This document shows positions 1 through 7,259 of a DNA stretch of 22,818 nucleotides, piece after piece (position 1 is the stretch's first letter; the number at the start of each line of letters is the position of its first letter). The position numbers and the translations under genes are program-made. The notes below the pieces were generated by a model. It was given only the letters and a program-made list of their open reading frames with translations, made no database searches and was not told the DNA's origin. The stretch covers positions 1 to 22,818 of the forward strand of contig JAQUQF010000004.1 in assembly GCA_028749105.1 (NCBI GenBank), written 5' to 3'. The stretch comes from Acidobacteriota bacterium. GTDB taxonomy: Bacteria > Acidobacteriota > Aminicenantia > UBA2199.

Positions 1-605
1 CAACTGGCCAACATCGAGAACCTGGACGCCCTGCTGGCTATCTTCCACCACCTGGCCCGTTCCATCGGCTCCACCTCGATGTTTCGAACTTCGCCCGGGA
101 AGCCGGGGTCAGTTTCGCGACCGCCAAAAAATACCTTGGGACCCTGCTGCAATCCCAGCTCTGCTTCAAGCTCTACGGCTACCAGGGAGGCCCAGCCAAG
201 CGCTTCGTGAAATCGGCCAAGACCTATTTCGCCGATACCGGCATCCTGCAAAGCCTTTCGGTTAAGCTCTCGGAGGGGCAGTGGCTGGAGAACTTCGTGC
301 TCGCCGAGCTGGAGAAAAGGCGCAAGCTCGGCATGATCCCCTGCGAGCGGTTTCACTATTACAAAAGCGTCGGCGGACAGGAGATCGACCTGGTCTTCGA
401 GATCGGTGACACAGTCTACGCCGCCGAGATCAAGTCCGCCACCCGGCCTGACGCCGGCGACCTGCGCAACCTCAAGGATTTCGCCAGGCAGCTCGGCCGT
501 CCGTGCCAGACGCTTCTTTTCTACCGCGGCGACGAATACCGGATGGTGGATGGAGTGCAGTTGGTTCCGATTGTCGCCATCTATCGCTGCGGGGGGCTTC
601 AGTAA
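1..605 (+). CDS. C-terminal part of a DUF4143 AAA+ ATPase, frameshifted, 5' end outside window
   Basis: The 3' part of an ATP-binding protein of the AAA_14/DUF4143 type. Codons from position 1 read QLANIENLDALLAIFHHLA and GSTS, then the homologous reading continues in another frame as LDVSNFAREAGVSF..., through to a TAA at 603-605. The second part has the DUF4143 hallmarks: AKTYFADTGIL, then EGQWLENFVLAEL, then a PD-(D/E)XK-like strand pair GQEIDLVFE and AAEIKSA. Inserting one C in the ACC at 73-75 would restore a continuous GST-LDVSNFA reading, so this is a one-base deletion or a sequence error. The ATPase (Walker) part lies before the window. Family members are widespread single-gene ATPases of poorly defined role; some are proposed toxin-antitoxin-like or nuclease-linked. 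The gene converges on metG, whose stop is 8 bases away. Family is confident; functional state is not. Confidence 0.8.
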   Translation, partial: TGQHREPGRPAGYLPPPGPFHRLHLDVSNFAREAGVSFATAKKYLGTLLQSQLCFKLYGYQGGPAKRFVKSAKTYFADTGILQSLSVKLSEGQWLENFVLAELEKRRKLGMIPCERFHYYKSVGGQEIDLVFEIGDTVYAAEIKSATRPDAGDLRNLKDFARQLGRPCQTLLFYRGDEYRMVDGVQLVPIVAIYRCGGLQ

Positions 606-613
606 AATTGCCC

Positions 614-2548
614 TTACTTTAAAATCGCGCCTATGGGGGTTTCCTCGGGCAGGATGGGGATGAATGGGCGGTTATTGGCATCGGAAGCAGCCAGGATCAT
701 CCCCTGGGAGAGTATGCCGCGCAGCTTGGCCGGCGTCAGGTTCTTGACGATGATGATCTTGCGTCCGACCAGGTCTTCGGTTTTATAGTATTGGGCAATG
801 CCGGCGACCAATGTGCGCGTGTCCGTGCCGGTGTCGATCTGCAGCTTCAGCAGTTTGTCGGCCTTCTCCACCTTCTCGGCCGCCAGCACCCGGGCCACGA
901 CCATCTGCACCTTCTTGAAGTCTTCGATCGTGATCAACCCTGCCGGGTTCACTTGGGAAACGGTTTCCTCTGGGGTGACGTCTGCAACCCGGGCTGCGTC
1001 CCCTGGCGGGATCTCGCTGAAGAAGGCCTTGCTGTCCACGCGCGGGAACAGCTGCGTCCCCTGGCCGATGGCGAAGGTTTCAGGCAGGTTCTTCCAGCCG
1101 AGATCCTGGTCCGAAAACCGGAAAACGGTGCGCACCGTAGCGGCCGTCTCGGTCAGGATCGGCGAGAGCAGTGTGTTGACGCTCAGTATGGCGCGGCAAA
1201 GGGTCTTCAGCACCCCGGCGAGTCGCGGCCGGTTCGCCTCCTCCTTGGCCAGGTTCCACGGCTGGGCCTCGACGATATAGCGATTCAGGTAATTAATGTA
1301 TTCAAATATGCTCTCCAGACCGCGGTTGAACTGGTACTGGTCGAAATTTTCCAGGACCGCCTTTTCCAGTTTGCCGTAACGCTCTTCGATCTCCTTTTCC
1401 TTTTCGGTGTAGGCGGCGACGCCCTGGAAGGAATTGGCGACGTATTTCTCGATCATGCCGGTCGTGCGCGATACCAGGTTGGCCCAATCGTTGGTCAGGT
1501 CGGTGTTGACGCGGCTGATGAATCCCTCGTGGGAAAAATTGCCGTCGGCGCCGATGGAGGCCTCGCGCATCAGGAAATAGCGGATGGCATCGGCACTGAA
1601 GTGCTTCAGCAGGATGTTGGGGTCGAGGACATTGCCGCTGGACTTGGACATCTTTTTCTCGTCCTTCAGCCACCAGCCGTGGATCAGCTCCTTTTTGGGC
1701 AGGGGCAGGCCGGCGGCCATCAGGAAGGCCGGCCAGTAAACGGCGTGGTACTTGAGGATATCCTTGGCCATGATGTGCAGGTCGGCCGGCCAATAGGCGG
1801 CGAAGCGCGCCCCCTCGTCCAGATAGTCAATGGCGGTGATATAGTTCGCCAGGGCGTCGAACCAGACATAGATCGTCTGCTGCGGGTCTCCCGGAACGGG
1901 AATCCCCCACTTGACGGTGGAGCGCGTGACGCTCAGGTCCCTCAGGCCCATCTTGACGAACGAGACCACCTCGTTCATCCGGGAGCGCGGGGTGACAAAG
2001 TCGGGATTCTCCTCATAGAACTTCAGCAGCCGGTCGCCGAAGGCCGACAGGCGAAAGAAATAGCACGTTTCGCTGACGCGGTTGTCGGTGGGCCGGCCGC
2101 AATCGGGGCAGGTCCGCTTGCCATCGGCCGATTCCTCGACGCTGTCGGGAATGAAATTCTCGCAGGAAATGCAATAGTGGCCGGCGTATTCGCCGAGGTA
2201 AATGTCTCCCTTTTTCATGACCGTGGAGAATATCTTCTGGACGCCCTTGACATGGATATCATCGGTGGTGCGGATGAAGGCATCGTACTTGATGTGCAGG
2301 GTTTCCCACAGCTTCTTGAAGTGCTCCACCATGGAGTCGGCAAGCTGCTGGGGGGTCAGCCCCTGCTTGGCGGCGCTGCGCTCGATCTTCTGGCCATGCT
2401 CGTCGGTCCCGGTCAGGAAAAGGACCCGGTAGCCCCGCAGGCGCTTGTAGCGCGTGATGACGTCGGCCAGGATGGTGGTATAGGCATGGCCGATGTGCGG
2501 GACATCGTTCACATAATAGATTGGGGTGGTCAGGTAAAATTTTTCCAT
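614..2548 (-). CDS. metG: Methionyl-tRNA synthetase with C-terminal tRNA-binding domain
   Basis: Charges tRNA-Met with methionine in the cytoplasm. The 644-residue protein has the class I signature HIGH at 18-21 and KMSKS at 299-303. Between them is a zinc knuckle with paired CxxC motifs (C126/C129 and C147/C150). The last ~106 residues, from about 539 (ITIEDFKKVQM...), form the Trbp111/EMAP-II-like OB-fold that dimerises and binds tRNA, so this is the long form of MetRS. The ATG at 2548 is preceded on the minus strand by an AGGAG Shine-Dalgarno six to seven bases away and by an extended -10 promoter at 2582-2590. It lies 90 bases downstream of the Hsp70 gene on the same strand but appears to have its own transcription start. 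Confidence 0.97.
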   Translation of the reverse strand: MEKFYLTTPIYYVNDVPHIGHAYTTILADVITRYKRLRGYRVLFLTGTDEHGQKIERSAAKQGLTPQQLADSMVEHFKKLWETLHIKYDAFIRTTDDIHVKGVQKIFSTVMKKGDIYLGEYAGHYCISCENFIPDSVEESADGKRTCPDCGRPTDNRVSETCYFFRLSAFGDRLLKFYEENPDFVTPRSRMNEVVSFVKMGLRDLSVTRSTVKWGIPVPGDPQQTIYVWFDALANYITAIDYLDEGARFAAYWPADLHIMAKDILKYHAVYWPAFLMAAGLPLPKKELIHGWWLKDEKKMSKSSGNVLDPNILLKHFSADAIRYFLMREASIGADGNFSHEGFISRVNTDLTNDWANLVSRTTGMIEKYVANSFQGVAAYTEKEKEIEERYGKLEKAVLENFDQYQFNRGLESIFEYINYLNRYIVEAQPWNLAKEEANRPRLAGVLKTLCRAILSVNTLLSPILTETAATVRTVFRFSDQDLGWKNLPETFAIGQGTQLFPRVDSKAFFSEIPPGDAARVADVTPEETVSQVNPAGLITIEDFKKVQMVVARVLAAEKVEKADKLLKLQIDTGTDTRTLVAGIAQYYKTEDLVGRKIIIVKNLTPAKLRGILSQGMILAASDANNRPFIPILPEETPIGAILK

Positions 2549-2581
2549 GGGGCTCTCCTCTTGCCTGCCGGTAAAGGTTGA

Positions 2582-2590
2582 ATTATAGCA
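2582..2590 (-). promoter_or_regulatory. metG promoter, extended -10
   Basis: On the minus strand the sequence reads TGCTATAAT (2590 to 2582), a perfect extended -10 element. No good -35 hexamer is seen 16-18 bases upstream (TTCCCC/TTTCCC), as is usual when TGn is present. A start about seven bases downstream would give a ~27-base leader that contains the AGGAG ribosome-binding site of metG. Confidence 0.65.
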
Positions 2591-2638
2591 TAAGACAGCC
2601 GGTTGGGGAAAATGACGCTTGCCGGGCGGCGGCGGGGG

Positions 2639-4561
2639 TCAGAAGTTGATCTTCAGCGGTTTGGTGTCTTCCTTCTTTTCCTTTCCGGGCTTGGCGTCCG
2701 CTTGCGGGCCGACCGCCATTGTCCCATCGTCGCGGAGCGCTGCAGCCGCTTCGACCCTGGCCAGGGGGCGTTCTCCGCCGACGGCCAGGGCGTTGGCTTT
2801 TTTCCACATGTCGCTCAGTTTTTTTTCAAGAGCTTCGAGGACGGGGACATTTTCCTTCTCGATCTCCCTCTCGGCCTCGCGCACCATGGCGGCGATCTCG
2901 GCCTTCATTTCCGTCGGCAGACCGCTGTCCCGGTTCAGCTGGTTGAGCGAATAGATCTGGTTGATGACCTTGTTCTTCTTGTTGATCGTCTCCCTCTTTT
3001 TCAGGTCAAGCTCCGACAGCTTCTTGGCTTCCGCGCGCAGATTGTCCACTTCGTCCTTGCTCAACAGGCCCGATTGGGAAATCAGAATCTCTTTCTTGTT
3101 TTTGCTGGAGAGGTCCAGGGCCGAGACGTTCATGATGCCGTTGATGTTGATGCTGAACGTCACCTCGATGCGCGGCACCCCCCTGGGGGCGCGCTTGATG
3201 TCCAGCAGGGTGAACTTGCCGAGCGACTTGTTCTCCTCGGCGATCTCGCGCTCACCCTGGAATATCTCGATATCGACCTCAGCCTGGTTGTCCTCCACCG
3301 TGGAGAAGATCAGGCTGCGGCTGGTGGGGATGGTGGTGTTGGCGTTGATGATGCGGGTGAAGGCGCCGCCGAACGTCTTGACGCCCAGCGACAGGGGCGT
3401 GACGTCGAGCAGCAGGATGTCCTTGCTGTCGCCCTTGATGATCGCCCCCTGCGCCGCGGCCCCCATGGCCACGATCTCGTCGGGGTTGACCTTGCGGTTG
3501 GGCTCGCGCTTGAAAAACTCCTTCACCTTGTGCTGGACGTAGGGGATGCGCGTCGAGCCGCCGACCAGAAGGAACTCGTCGATGTCACTGATGTGCATGC
3601 TGGCGTTCTGCAGGCAGCGGGAGCAGATCTCCAGGGTCTGCTCGACGTCCTTCTTGATCAGGTTCTCGAATTCTGTCCGGCGCAGATACTTGATCAGGTG
3701 CACGGGGCCGTCCTCGGACTCGGCGATGAAGGGCAGGTTGATCTCGCACTCGTCGACCGCCGAAAGCTCGATCTTGGCGTTCTCCGCGGCCTCGCGGATG
3801 CGCTGCAGCGCCGCCTTGTCGCGGGACAGGTCGATGTGGTGCTCGTCGGCGAATTCCCGGGTCAGCTTCTGGGTCAGGGCGATGTCGAAGTTGTTGCCCC
3901 CCATATGGGTGTTGCCGGCCGTGGCCAGCACCTTGATGATGCCGTTCTGGACATCCAGAACCGAGATGTCGATGGTGCCGCCGCCGAAATCGTAGACGAT
4001 GAGCTTGGTTTTTTTCTTCAGGTCGATGGAATACGCCAGCGAGGCCGCCGTGGGCTCGTTGATGATGCGCTTGACGTTGAGCCCGGCGATGCTGCCGGCG
4101 TCCTTGGTGGCCTGGCGCTGCGAGTCGTTGAAATAGGCGGGGACGGTGATGATCACGCTGTCGATGGGATCGCTCAGGTAGCGGTCGGCCGCGTCCCTGA
4201 GTTTGAGCAGGATCATCGCCGATATCTCCTCGGGGGAGTACACCTGGTTGTTGACCTCGATGCGCAGCAGGTCGTTGCCGTGCTTGACGATATGGAACGG
4301 GAACTCCTGCAGGTAGGGCTCGACCTCCGAGTAGCGCTTGCCCATCAGGGTCTTGACCGAGGAGATGGTGTTGAGCGGGTTGGTGATCATCTGGCTCTTG
4401 GCCGGCTGTCCGACCAGCCTCTCACCGGTGGAGGTGAAGGCGACGATCGATGGCAGCAGCCGGTGTCCTTCCGGCGTGAGGATGATCTCCGGAGTGGTCC
4501 CTTCCAGATAGGCGATGGCCGACTTGGTCGTGCCGAGGTCGATCCCTAAAATTTTCCCCAT
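2639..4561 (-). CDS. dnaK: Hsp70-family chaperone (DnaK or DnaK paralogue)
   Basis: ATP-dependent protein-folding chaperone in the cytoplasm. The 640-residue product starts with the Hsp70 phosphate-1 motif IDLGTTKSAIAY (7-18), then NEPTAASLAY (168-177), the phosphate-2 motif YDFGGGTIDISVLD (190-203), LLVGGSTRIP (331-340), the interdomain linker DILLLDVTPLSLG (381-393), a beta substrate-binding domain to about 490, and an alpha-helical lid. The tail is charged and ends in KPLKINF rather than the EEVKD-like end of canonical DnaK. No grpE or dnaJ is adjacent; the gene is monocistronic and divergent from tRNA-Phe. Several normally conserved positions differ (for example HMGGNNFD in place of the usual GGEDFD), so it may be a second, specialised Hsp70 and the symbol is tentative. 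The ATG lacks a Shine-Dalgarno. Confidence 0.9.
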   Translation of the reverse strand: MGKILGIDLGTTKSAIAYLEGTTPEIILTPEGHRLLPSIVAFTSTGERLVGQPAKSQMITNPLNTISSVKTLMGKRYSEVEPYLQEFPFHIVKHGNDLLRIEVNNQVYSPEEISAMILLKLRDAADRYLSDPIDSVIITVPAYFNDSQRQATKDAGSIAGLNVKRIINEPTAASLAYSIDLKKKTKLIVYDFGGGTIDISVLDVQNGIIKVLATAGNTHMGGNNFDIALTQKLTREFADEHHIDLSRDKAALQRIREAAENAKIELSAVDECEINLPFIAESEDGPVHLIKYLRRTEFENLIKKDVEQTLEICSRCLQNASMHISDIDEFLLVGGSTRIPYVQHKVKEFFKREPNRKVNPDEIVAMGAAAQGAIIKGDSKDILLLDVTPLSLGVKTFGGAFTRIINANTTIPTSRSLIFSTVEDNQAEVDIEIFQGEREIAEENKSLGKFTLLDIKRAPRGVPRIEVTFSININGIMNVSALDLSSKNKKEILISQSGLLSKDEVDNLRAEAKKLSELDLKKRETINKKNKVINQIYSLNQLNRDSGLPTEMKAEIAAMVREAEREIEKENVPVLEALEKKLSDMWKKANALAVGGERPLARVEAAAALRDDGTMAVGPQADAKPGKEKKEDTKPLKINF

Positions 4562-4570
4562 ATCGCAGGT

Positions 4571-4599
4571 TTCTTACCATAGCGATTTTGAAAAGTCAA
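4571..4599 (-). promoter_or_regulatory. Candidate hsp70 promoter, near-leaderless
   Basis: Minus strand: TTGACT (4599-4594), a 17-base spacer, TAAGAA (4576-4571) preceded by TGG, then nine bases to the ATG at 4561. The -35 and spacing are good; the -10 hexamer is weak apart from its TGn extension. A start seven bases past the -10 would leave a leader of about three bases. No heat-shock operator of the CIRCE type (TTAGCACTC inverted repeat) is visible. Confidence 0.45.
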
Positions 4600-4626
4600 T
4601 CAGGTTTTCCGCAATGGGCAGCCCTC

Positions 4627-4655
4627 TTGACGAAATATTTTTTTTACGTTATGAT
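4627..4655 (+). promoter_or_regulatory. tRNA-Phe promoter (sigma-70 type)
   Basis: TTGACG at 4627-4632, a 17-base spacer and TATGAT at 4650-4655. The predicted start (about 4662) is a few bases before the tRNA 5' end at 4666. The -35 and -10 each match the sigma-70 consensus at five of six positions. Confidence 0.75.
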
Positions 4656-4665
4656 GCACGTCAAT

Positions 4666-4738
4666 GCCGGGATAGCTCAGTAGGTAGAGCGGTAGACTGA
4701 AAATCTGCGCGTCCGTGGTTCGATCCCGCGTCCCGGCA
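4666..4738 (+). tRNA. tRNA-Phe (GAA)
   Basis: A full 73-base cloverleaf. Acceptor GCCGGGA (4666-4672) pairs with TCCCGGC (4731-4737), discriminator A at 4738. The D-stem is GCTC/GAGC, the anticodon stem GTAGA/TCTGC encloses the loop CTGAAAA with anticodon GAA at 4699-4701, and the T-arm has the TTCGATC loop. CCA is not encoded. It is divergent from the Hsp70 gene, and the promoter of the LPS heptose cluster begins seven bases after it. Confidence 0.97.
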
Positions 4739-4744
4739 TTTTAC

Positions 4745-4773
4745 TTGACTCCCTCCGGCCGATTTGCTACTAT
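4745..4773 (+). promoter_or_regulatory. rfaE1 promoter, predicted leaderless
   Basis: TTGACT at 4745-4750, a 17-base spacer, TACTAT at 4768-4773 preceded by TGC (extended -10). Only six bases separate the -10 from the ATG at 4780, so the standard start point (seventh base after the -10) is the A of the start codon. No Shine-Dalgarno is present in the T-rich stretch before the ATG. Confidence 0.65.
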
Positions 4774-4779
4774 TTTTCG

Positions 4780-5763
4780 ATGCAGACCTCGCTGTCATCG
4801 ATTGTTTCCCGTTTCAAGAACAAGAGAATCCTCGTCTGGGGCGATCTGATCCTGGACCAGTACGTCTACACCTCGGCCGGGAGGGTATCGCGCGAAGCCC
4901 CGGTCCTGGTCACCGAATTCGAGAGGAACGAGTACCGCCTGGGCGGCGCGGGCAATGTGGTGATGAACCTGCGGACGCTGGGGGCGGAGCCGCTGCCCGT
5001 AGGCTTTGTGGGCAAGGATCCTTCGGGCGGAATCCTGCTGGACCTGCTGCGCGAGCAGGGGATTGCCACCACCCACCTGGTGGCCGCCGACGGCTTCCAG
5101 ACGCCGCTGAAGAGCCGCATCCTGTCCGGGGGGGACAACACCAAGAAGCAGCAGATCCTGCGCATCGACACCCTGCCCCCGGGGCCGGCCGGCGAGCGGG
5201 CGCGGCTCAAGCTGATCAAATCGCTGTTCGCCGCGCTGGCGGGGAGCGACCTGCTGGTTCTCTCCGATTATCTGGCCCAGGCCGTCGTTCCCGGGCTTTT
5301 TCAATCCCTGAGGAACCGGTTCCCGGATAAGCGCTGCGTCCTCGATTCGCGCAACAATCTGCTGGGTTTTCCCGGCGTGACCCTGGCCACTCCCAATGAG
5401 CCTGAGATCAAGGGACTTTTCCCGGAAAGGAGATTTTTGGACGAGGGTGATTTTTTGGCCGCAGGGAGCGAGCTGCTGGAGCGGCTGGGCGCTTCAGGGG
5501 TCATCCTGAAAAGGGGCCACCGGGGAATGCTGGTCTTCGGCCGCGGTGAAAAGCCCGTCGCGCTGGATATATTCGGGACTTCGCAGATCGTGGACGTCAC
5601 CGGCGCCGGCGATACCGTCCTGGCCGTGCTGGGCCTGTGCCTGGCCGGCGGGGCCTCACTGCTTGATTCGGCCCGCCTGGCCAACATCGCCGGCGGCATC
5701 GTGGTCATGCATGAAGGCGCCTACCCTGTCCGCCGCCGGGAACTGCAGGATGCCTTGCGGTAA
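4780..5763 (+). CDS. rfaE1: D-glycero-beta-D-manno-heptose-7-phosphate kinase (RfaE1/HldA)
   Basis: Phosphorylates heptose-7-phosphate at C1 in the ADP-heptose pathway for LPS inner core. The 327-residue protein is a PfkB/ribokinase-family kinase: N-terminal VWGDLILDQY, the RfaE-type SREAPVLV substrate segment, RLGGAGNVVMNL, and the C-terminal DVTGAGDT motif whose catalytic base is D278. Length fits the kinase domain alone; the nucleotidyltransferase half found fused in E. coli HldE is a separate, overlapping gene here. The ATG is chosen because it opens the conserved N-terminus and sits exactly at the predicted transcription start of the upstream promoter; no ribosome-binding site precedes it. 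First gene of a four-gene cluster with rfaE2, a heptosyltransferase and a membrane methyltransferase. Confidence 0.92.
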   Translation: MQTSLSSIVSRFKNKRILVWGDLILDQYVYTSAGRVSREAPVLVTEFERNEYRLGGAGNVVMNLRTLGAEPLPVGFVGKDPSGGILLDLLREQGIATTHLVAADGFQTPLKSRILSGGDNTKKQQILRIDTLPPGPAGERARLKLIKSLFAALAGSDLLVLSDYLAQAVVPGLFQSLRNRFPDKRCVLDSRNNLLGFPGVTLATPNEPEIKGLFPERRFLDEGDFLAAGSELLERLGASGVILKRGHRGMLVFGRGEKPVALDIFGTSQIVDVTGAGDTVLAVLGLCLAGGASLLDSARLANIAGGIVVMHEGAYPVRRRELQDALR

Positions 5764-6232
5764 ATACTTTCCCCTGCATGAGCTGGCCGCGGTTGTCGCC
5801 CGGGAAAAGGCGCAGGGGAGGACGATCGTCCTGGCCAATGGCGGCTTTGACCTCATCCATGTCGGCCATGTCCGCTACCTGCAGCAGGCCAAGGCGCTGG
5901 GGGACCTCCTGGTCGTTGCCCTGAATTCCGATCGCTCGCTGCGGAGGCTGAAGGGGGCTGGCCGCGCGCTGATCGATGAAGACGGGAGGGTGCGGCTCAT
6001 TGCCGCCATGGCCTGCGTCGATTACGTGACGCTTTTTGCCGAAGCGACGGTCGAGCGCGTGCTGCTGGCCCTCACCCCCCACTGCCACTGCAAGGGTTCC
6101 GACTATACGCTGGACTCCATCCCGGAGCGGGACGTCGTCCGCAGCTACGGCGGCCGGATGGCCATCGTCGGCGGCGACAAGGTCCGCTCCACGTCGCTGC
6201 TGATCCGCAGGATCAAGGAATTGTACGGCTAA
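5750..6232 (+). CDS. rfaE2: D-glycero-beta-D-manno-heptose 1-phosphate adenylyltransferase (RfaE2/HldC)
   Basis: Transfers AMP from ATP to heptose-1-phosphate to make ADP-heptose. The 160-residue protein is a cytidylyltransferase-fold enzyme with NGGFDLIHVGH (30-40) carrying the HxGH nucleotide-binding motif at 37-40, and a C-terminal GGDKVRSTSLLIRRI in place of the family's GRSTT-type motif. The reading frame is open further upstream inside rfaE1, but the ATG at 5750 (MPCGKYFPLHELAAVV) matches the family's usual N-terminus and length. It overlaps the end of rfaE1 by 14 bases, which suggests translational coupling. Together rfaE1 and rfaE2 replace the bifunctional HldE. Confidence 0.9.
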   Translation: MPCGKYFPLHELAAVVAREKAQGRTIVLANGGFDLIHVGHVRYLQQAKALGDLLVVALNSDRSLRRLKGAGRALIDEDGRVRLIAAMACVDYVTLFAEATVERVLLALTPHCHCKGSDYTLDSIPERDVVRSYGGRMAIVGGDKVRSTSLLIRRIKELYG

Positions 6233-6233
6233 A

Positions 6234-7259
6234 TTGCAACGCATCGCCATCATCCGCCTCTCCTCGCTGGGAGATATTGTTCATGCCCTGCCGGCCTTTC
6301 AGGCGCTGCGCAAGGGATTTCCCGAGGCGAGGATCACGTGGATCGCCGAGCCGGCCGGAGCCGCGTTGTTGGGGAATTTTCCCGGCATCGACCAGGTCCT
6401 GGTTTTCGATCTGAAATCCCGCCCGGGACTGGCGGCCAAGGTCATGTACCTGGCCTGCTTCATCCGCCGCTGGCGCGGGCAATTCGACCTGTCACTCGAC
6501 TTTCAGGGCCTGATTAAGTCAGCCCTGCTCGCTTTCCTTTTGGGGGGGGAGCGGCTGGGATTCTGCCGCCGGAACGCGCGCGAGTCGTCGGCCGCCCTCT
6601 TTTATTCCCGCCGCGCACCCTTTTTCCCCGAAGAGCGGCACGTGATCCACAAAAACCTCCACTTGCTTTCCCTGGCCGGGATCACGGCGGCCCCGCTGGA
6701 ATACCCGCTGCGCGATTGGGCGCCATCGCCGCGGTTGGCCGGGATCCTGGAAAAAGAAGGCCTGGGCCGGGGAGGATGGATCATCCTCAATGTCGGCGGC
6801 GGCTGGCCCAGCAAGCTGCTGAGCGAGGCCCAGTGGCTGCAGATCGCCCGCGGCCTGGCGGGGGGCCGGCCGCTGGTGATGCTGTGGGGGAACGAAAAAG
6901 AAAAGGCCGCAGCCGAGGCGATCGCCCGGCAGAGCGGGGCGCGCCTCGCCCCCTTCATGGATTTTGGCGACCTCATCTTTTTCATCGCCCGCGCGCGGCT
7001 GGTCGTTTCCGGCGACACGCTGGCCCTGCATCTGGCCGATATGGTCCGTACCCCCGCTGTCGGGGTGTTCGGGCCGACATCCCCCGGGCGCAATGGCCCG
7101 CTGTTGCCAGCCAGCCTGGTCGTGCAGCGCCGGCTCGGCTGCAGCTGTTGTTATCGGCGCGAGTGTGATACAATGAATTGCCTGCGTGGCATCGCGATCG
7201 AAGATGTCATTGCGGCGGCAAAAAAGATCGATGCGCAGCGTGACCGAAACCCTTATTAA
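6234..7259 (+). CDS. Glycosyltransferase family 9, LPS heptosyltransferase (WaaC/RfaF-like)
   Basis: Transfers heptose from ADP-heptose to the LPS inner core on the cytoplasmic face of the inner membrane. The 341-residue protein starts IAIIRLSSLGDIVHALP, the GT9 N-terminal signature, has SLDFQGLIKSAL, and in the C-terminal half VSGDTLALHLAD and GVFGPTSPGRNGP, which form the ADP-heptose site. The C-terminal cysteine cluster (CSCCYRREC...NC) is common in GT9 enzymes. The start is TTG at 6234, one base after the rfaE2 stop, because that codon begins the conserved N-terminus; AAGGA lies about 13 bases before it, rather far. SLGD plus DFQG favours a WaaC (heptosyltransferase I) type, but acceptor position cannot be read from sequence alone. 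Confidence 0.88.
   Translation: MQRIAIIRLSSLGDIVHALPAFQALRKGFPEARITWIAEPAGAALLGNFPGIDQVLVFDLKSRPGLAAKVMYLACFIRRWRGQFDLSLDFQGLIKSALLAFLLGGERLGFCRRNARESSAALFYSRRAPFFPEERHVIHKNLHLLSLAGITAAPLEYPLRDWAPSPRLAGILEKEGLGRGGWIILNVGGGWPSKLLSEAQWLQIARGLAGGRPLVMLWGNEKEKAAAEAIARQSGARLAPFMDFGDLIFFIARARLVVSGDTLALHLADMVRTPAVGVFGPTSPGRNGPLLPASLVVQRRLGCSCCYRRECDTMNCLRGIAIEDVIAAAKKIDAQRDRNPY

Noticed and set aside
791..2581. A 596-codon open frame on the plus strand opposite metG
   Set aside because: Same effect; the translation has no family signature and metG is complete with start, ribosome-binding site and promoter on the other strand.
2603..4549. A 648-codon open frame on the plus strand opposite the Hsp70 gene
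   Set aside because: Long antisense frames opposite hsp70 genes are a known by-product of codon bias in GC-rich sequence. The translation has low-complexity Asp/Val/Gly/Leu-rich content and no recognisable domain, while the minus strand encodes a complete Hsp70.
5546..5749. N-terminal extension of RfaE2 read inside rfaE1
   Set aside because: The extra residues are Trp/Pro/Ala/Ser-rich out-of-frame translation of rfaE1; ATG 5750 gives the normal family length.
5750..5763. Split rfaE1/rfaE2 as a frameshifted HldE fusion
   Set aside because: Separate kinase and adenylyltransferase genes are normal in many bacteria, both have intact ends, and the 14-base overlap matches the operon's general style.
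7138..7185. Cysteine cluster near the C-terminus of the heptosyltransferase as a novel metal site
   Set aside because: A CxxC...RxC...C arrangement at this place is common in GT9 heptosyltransferases, so it is not new.
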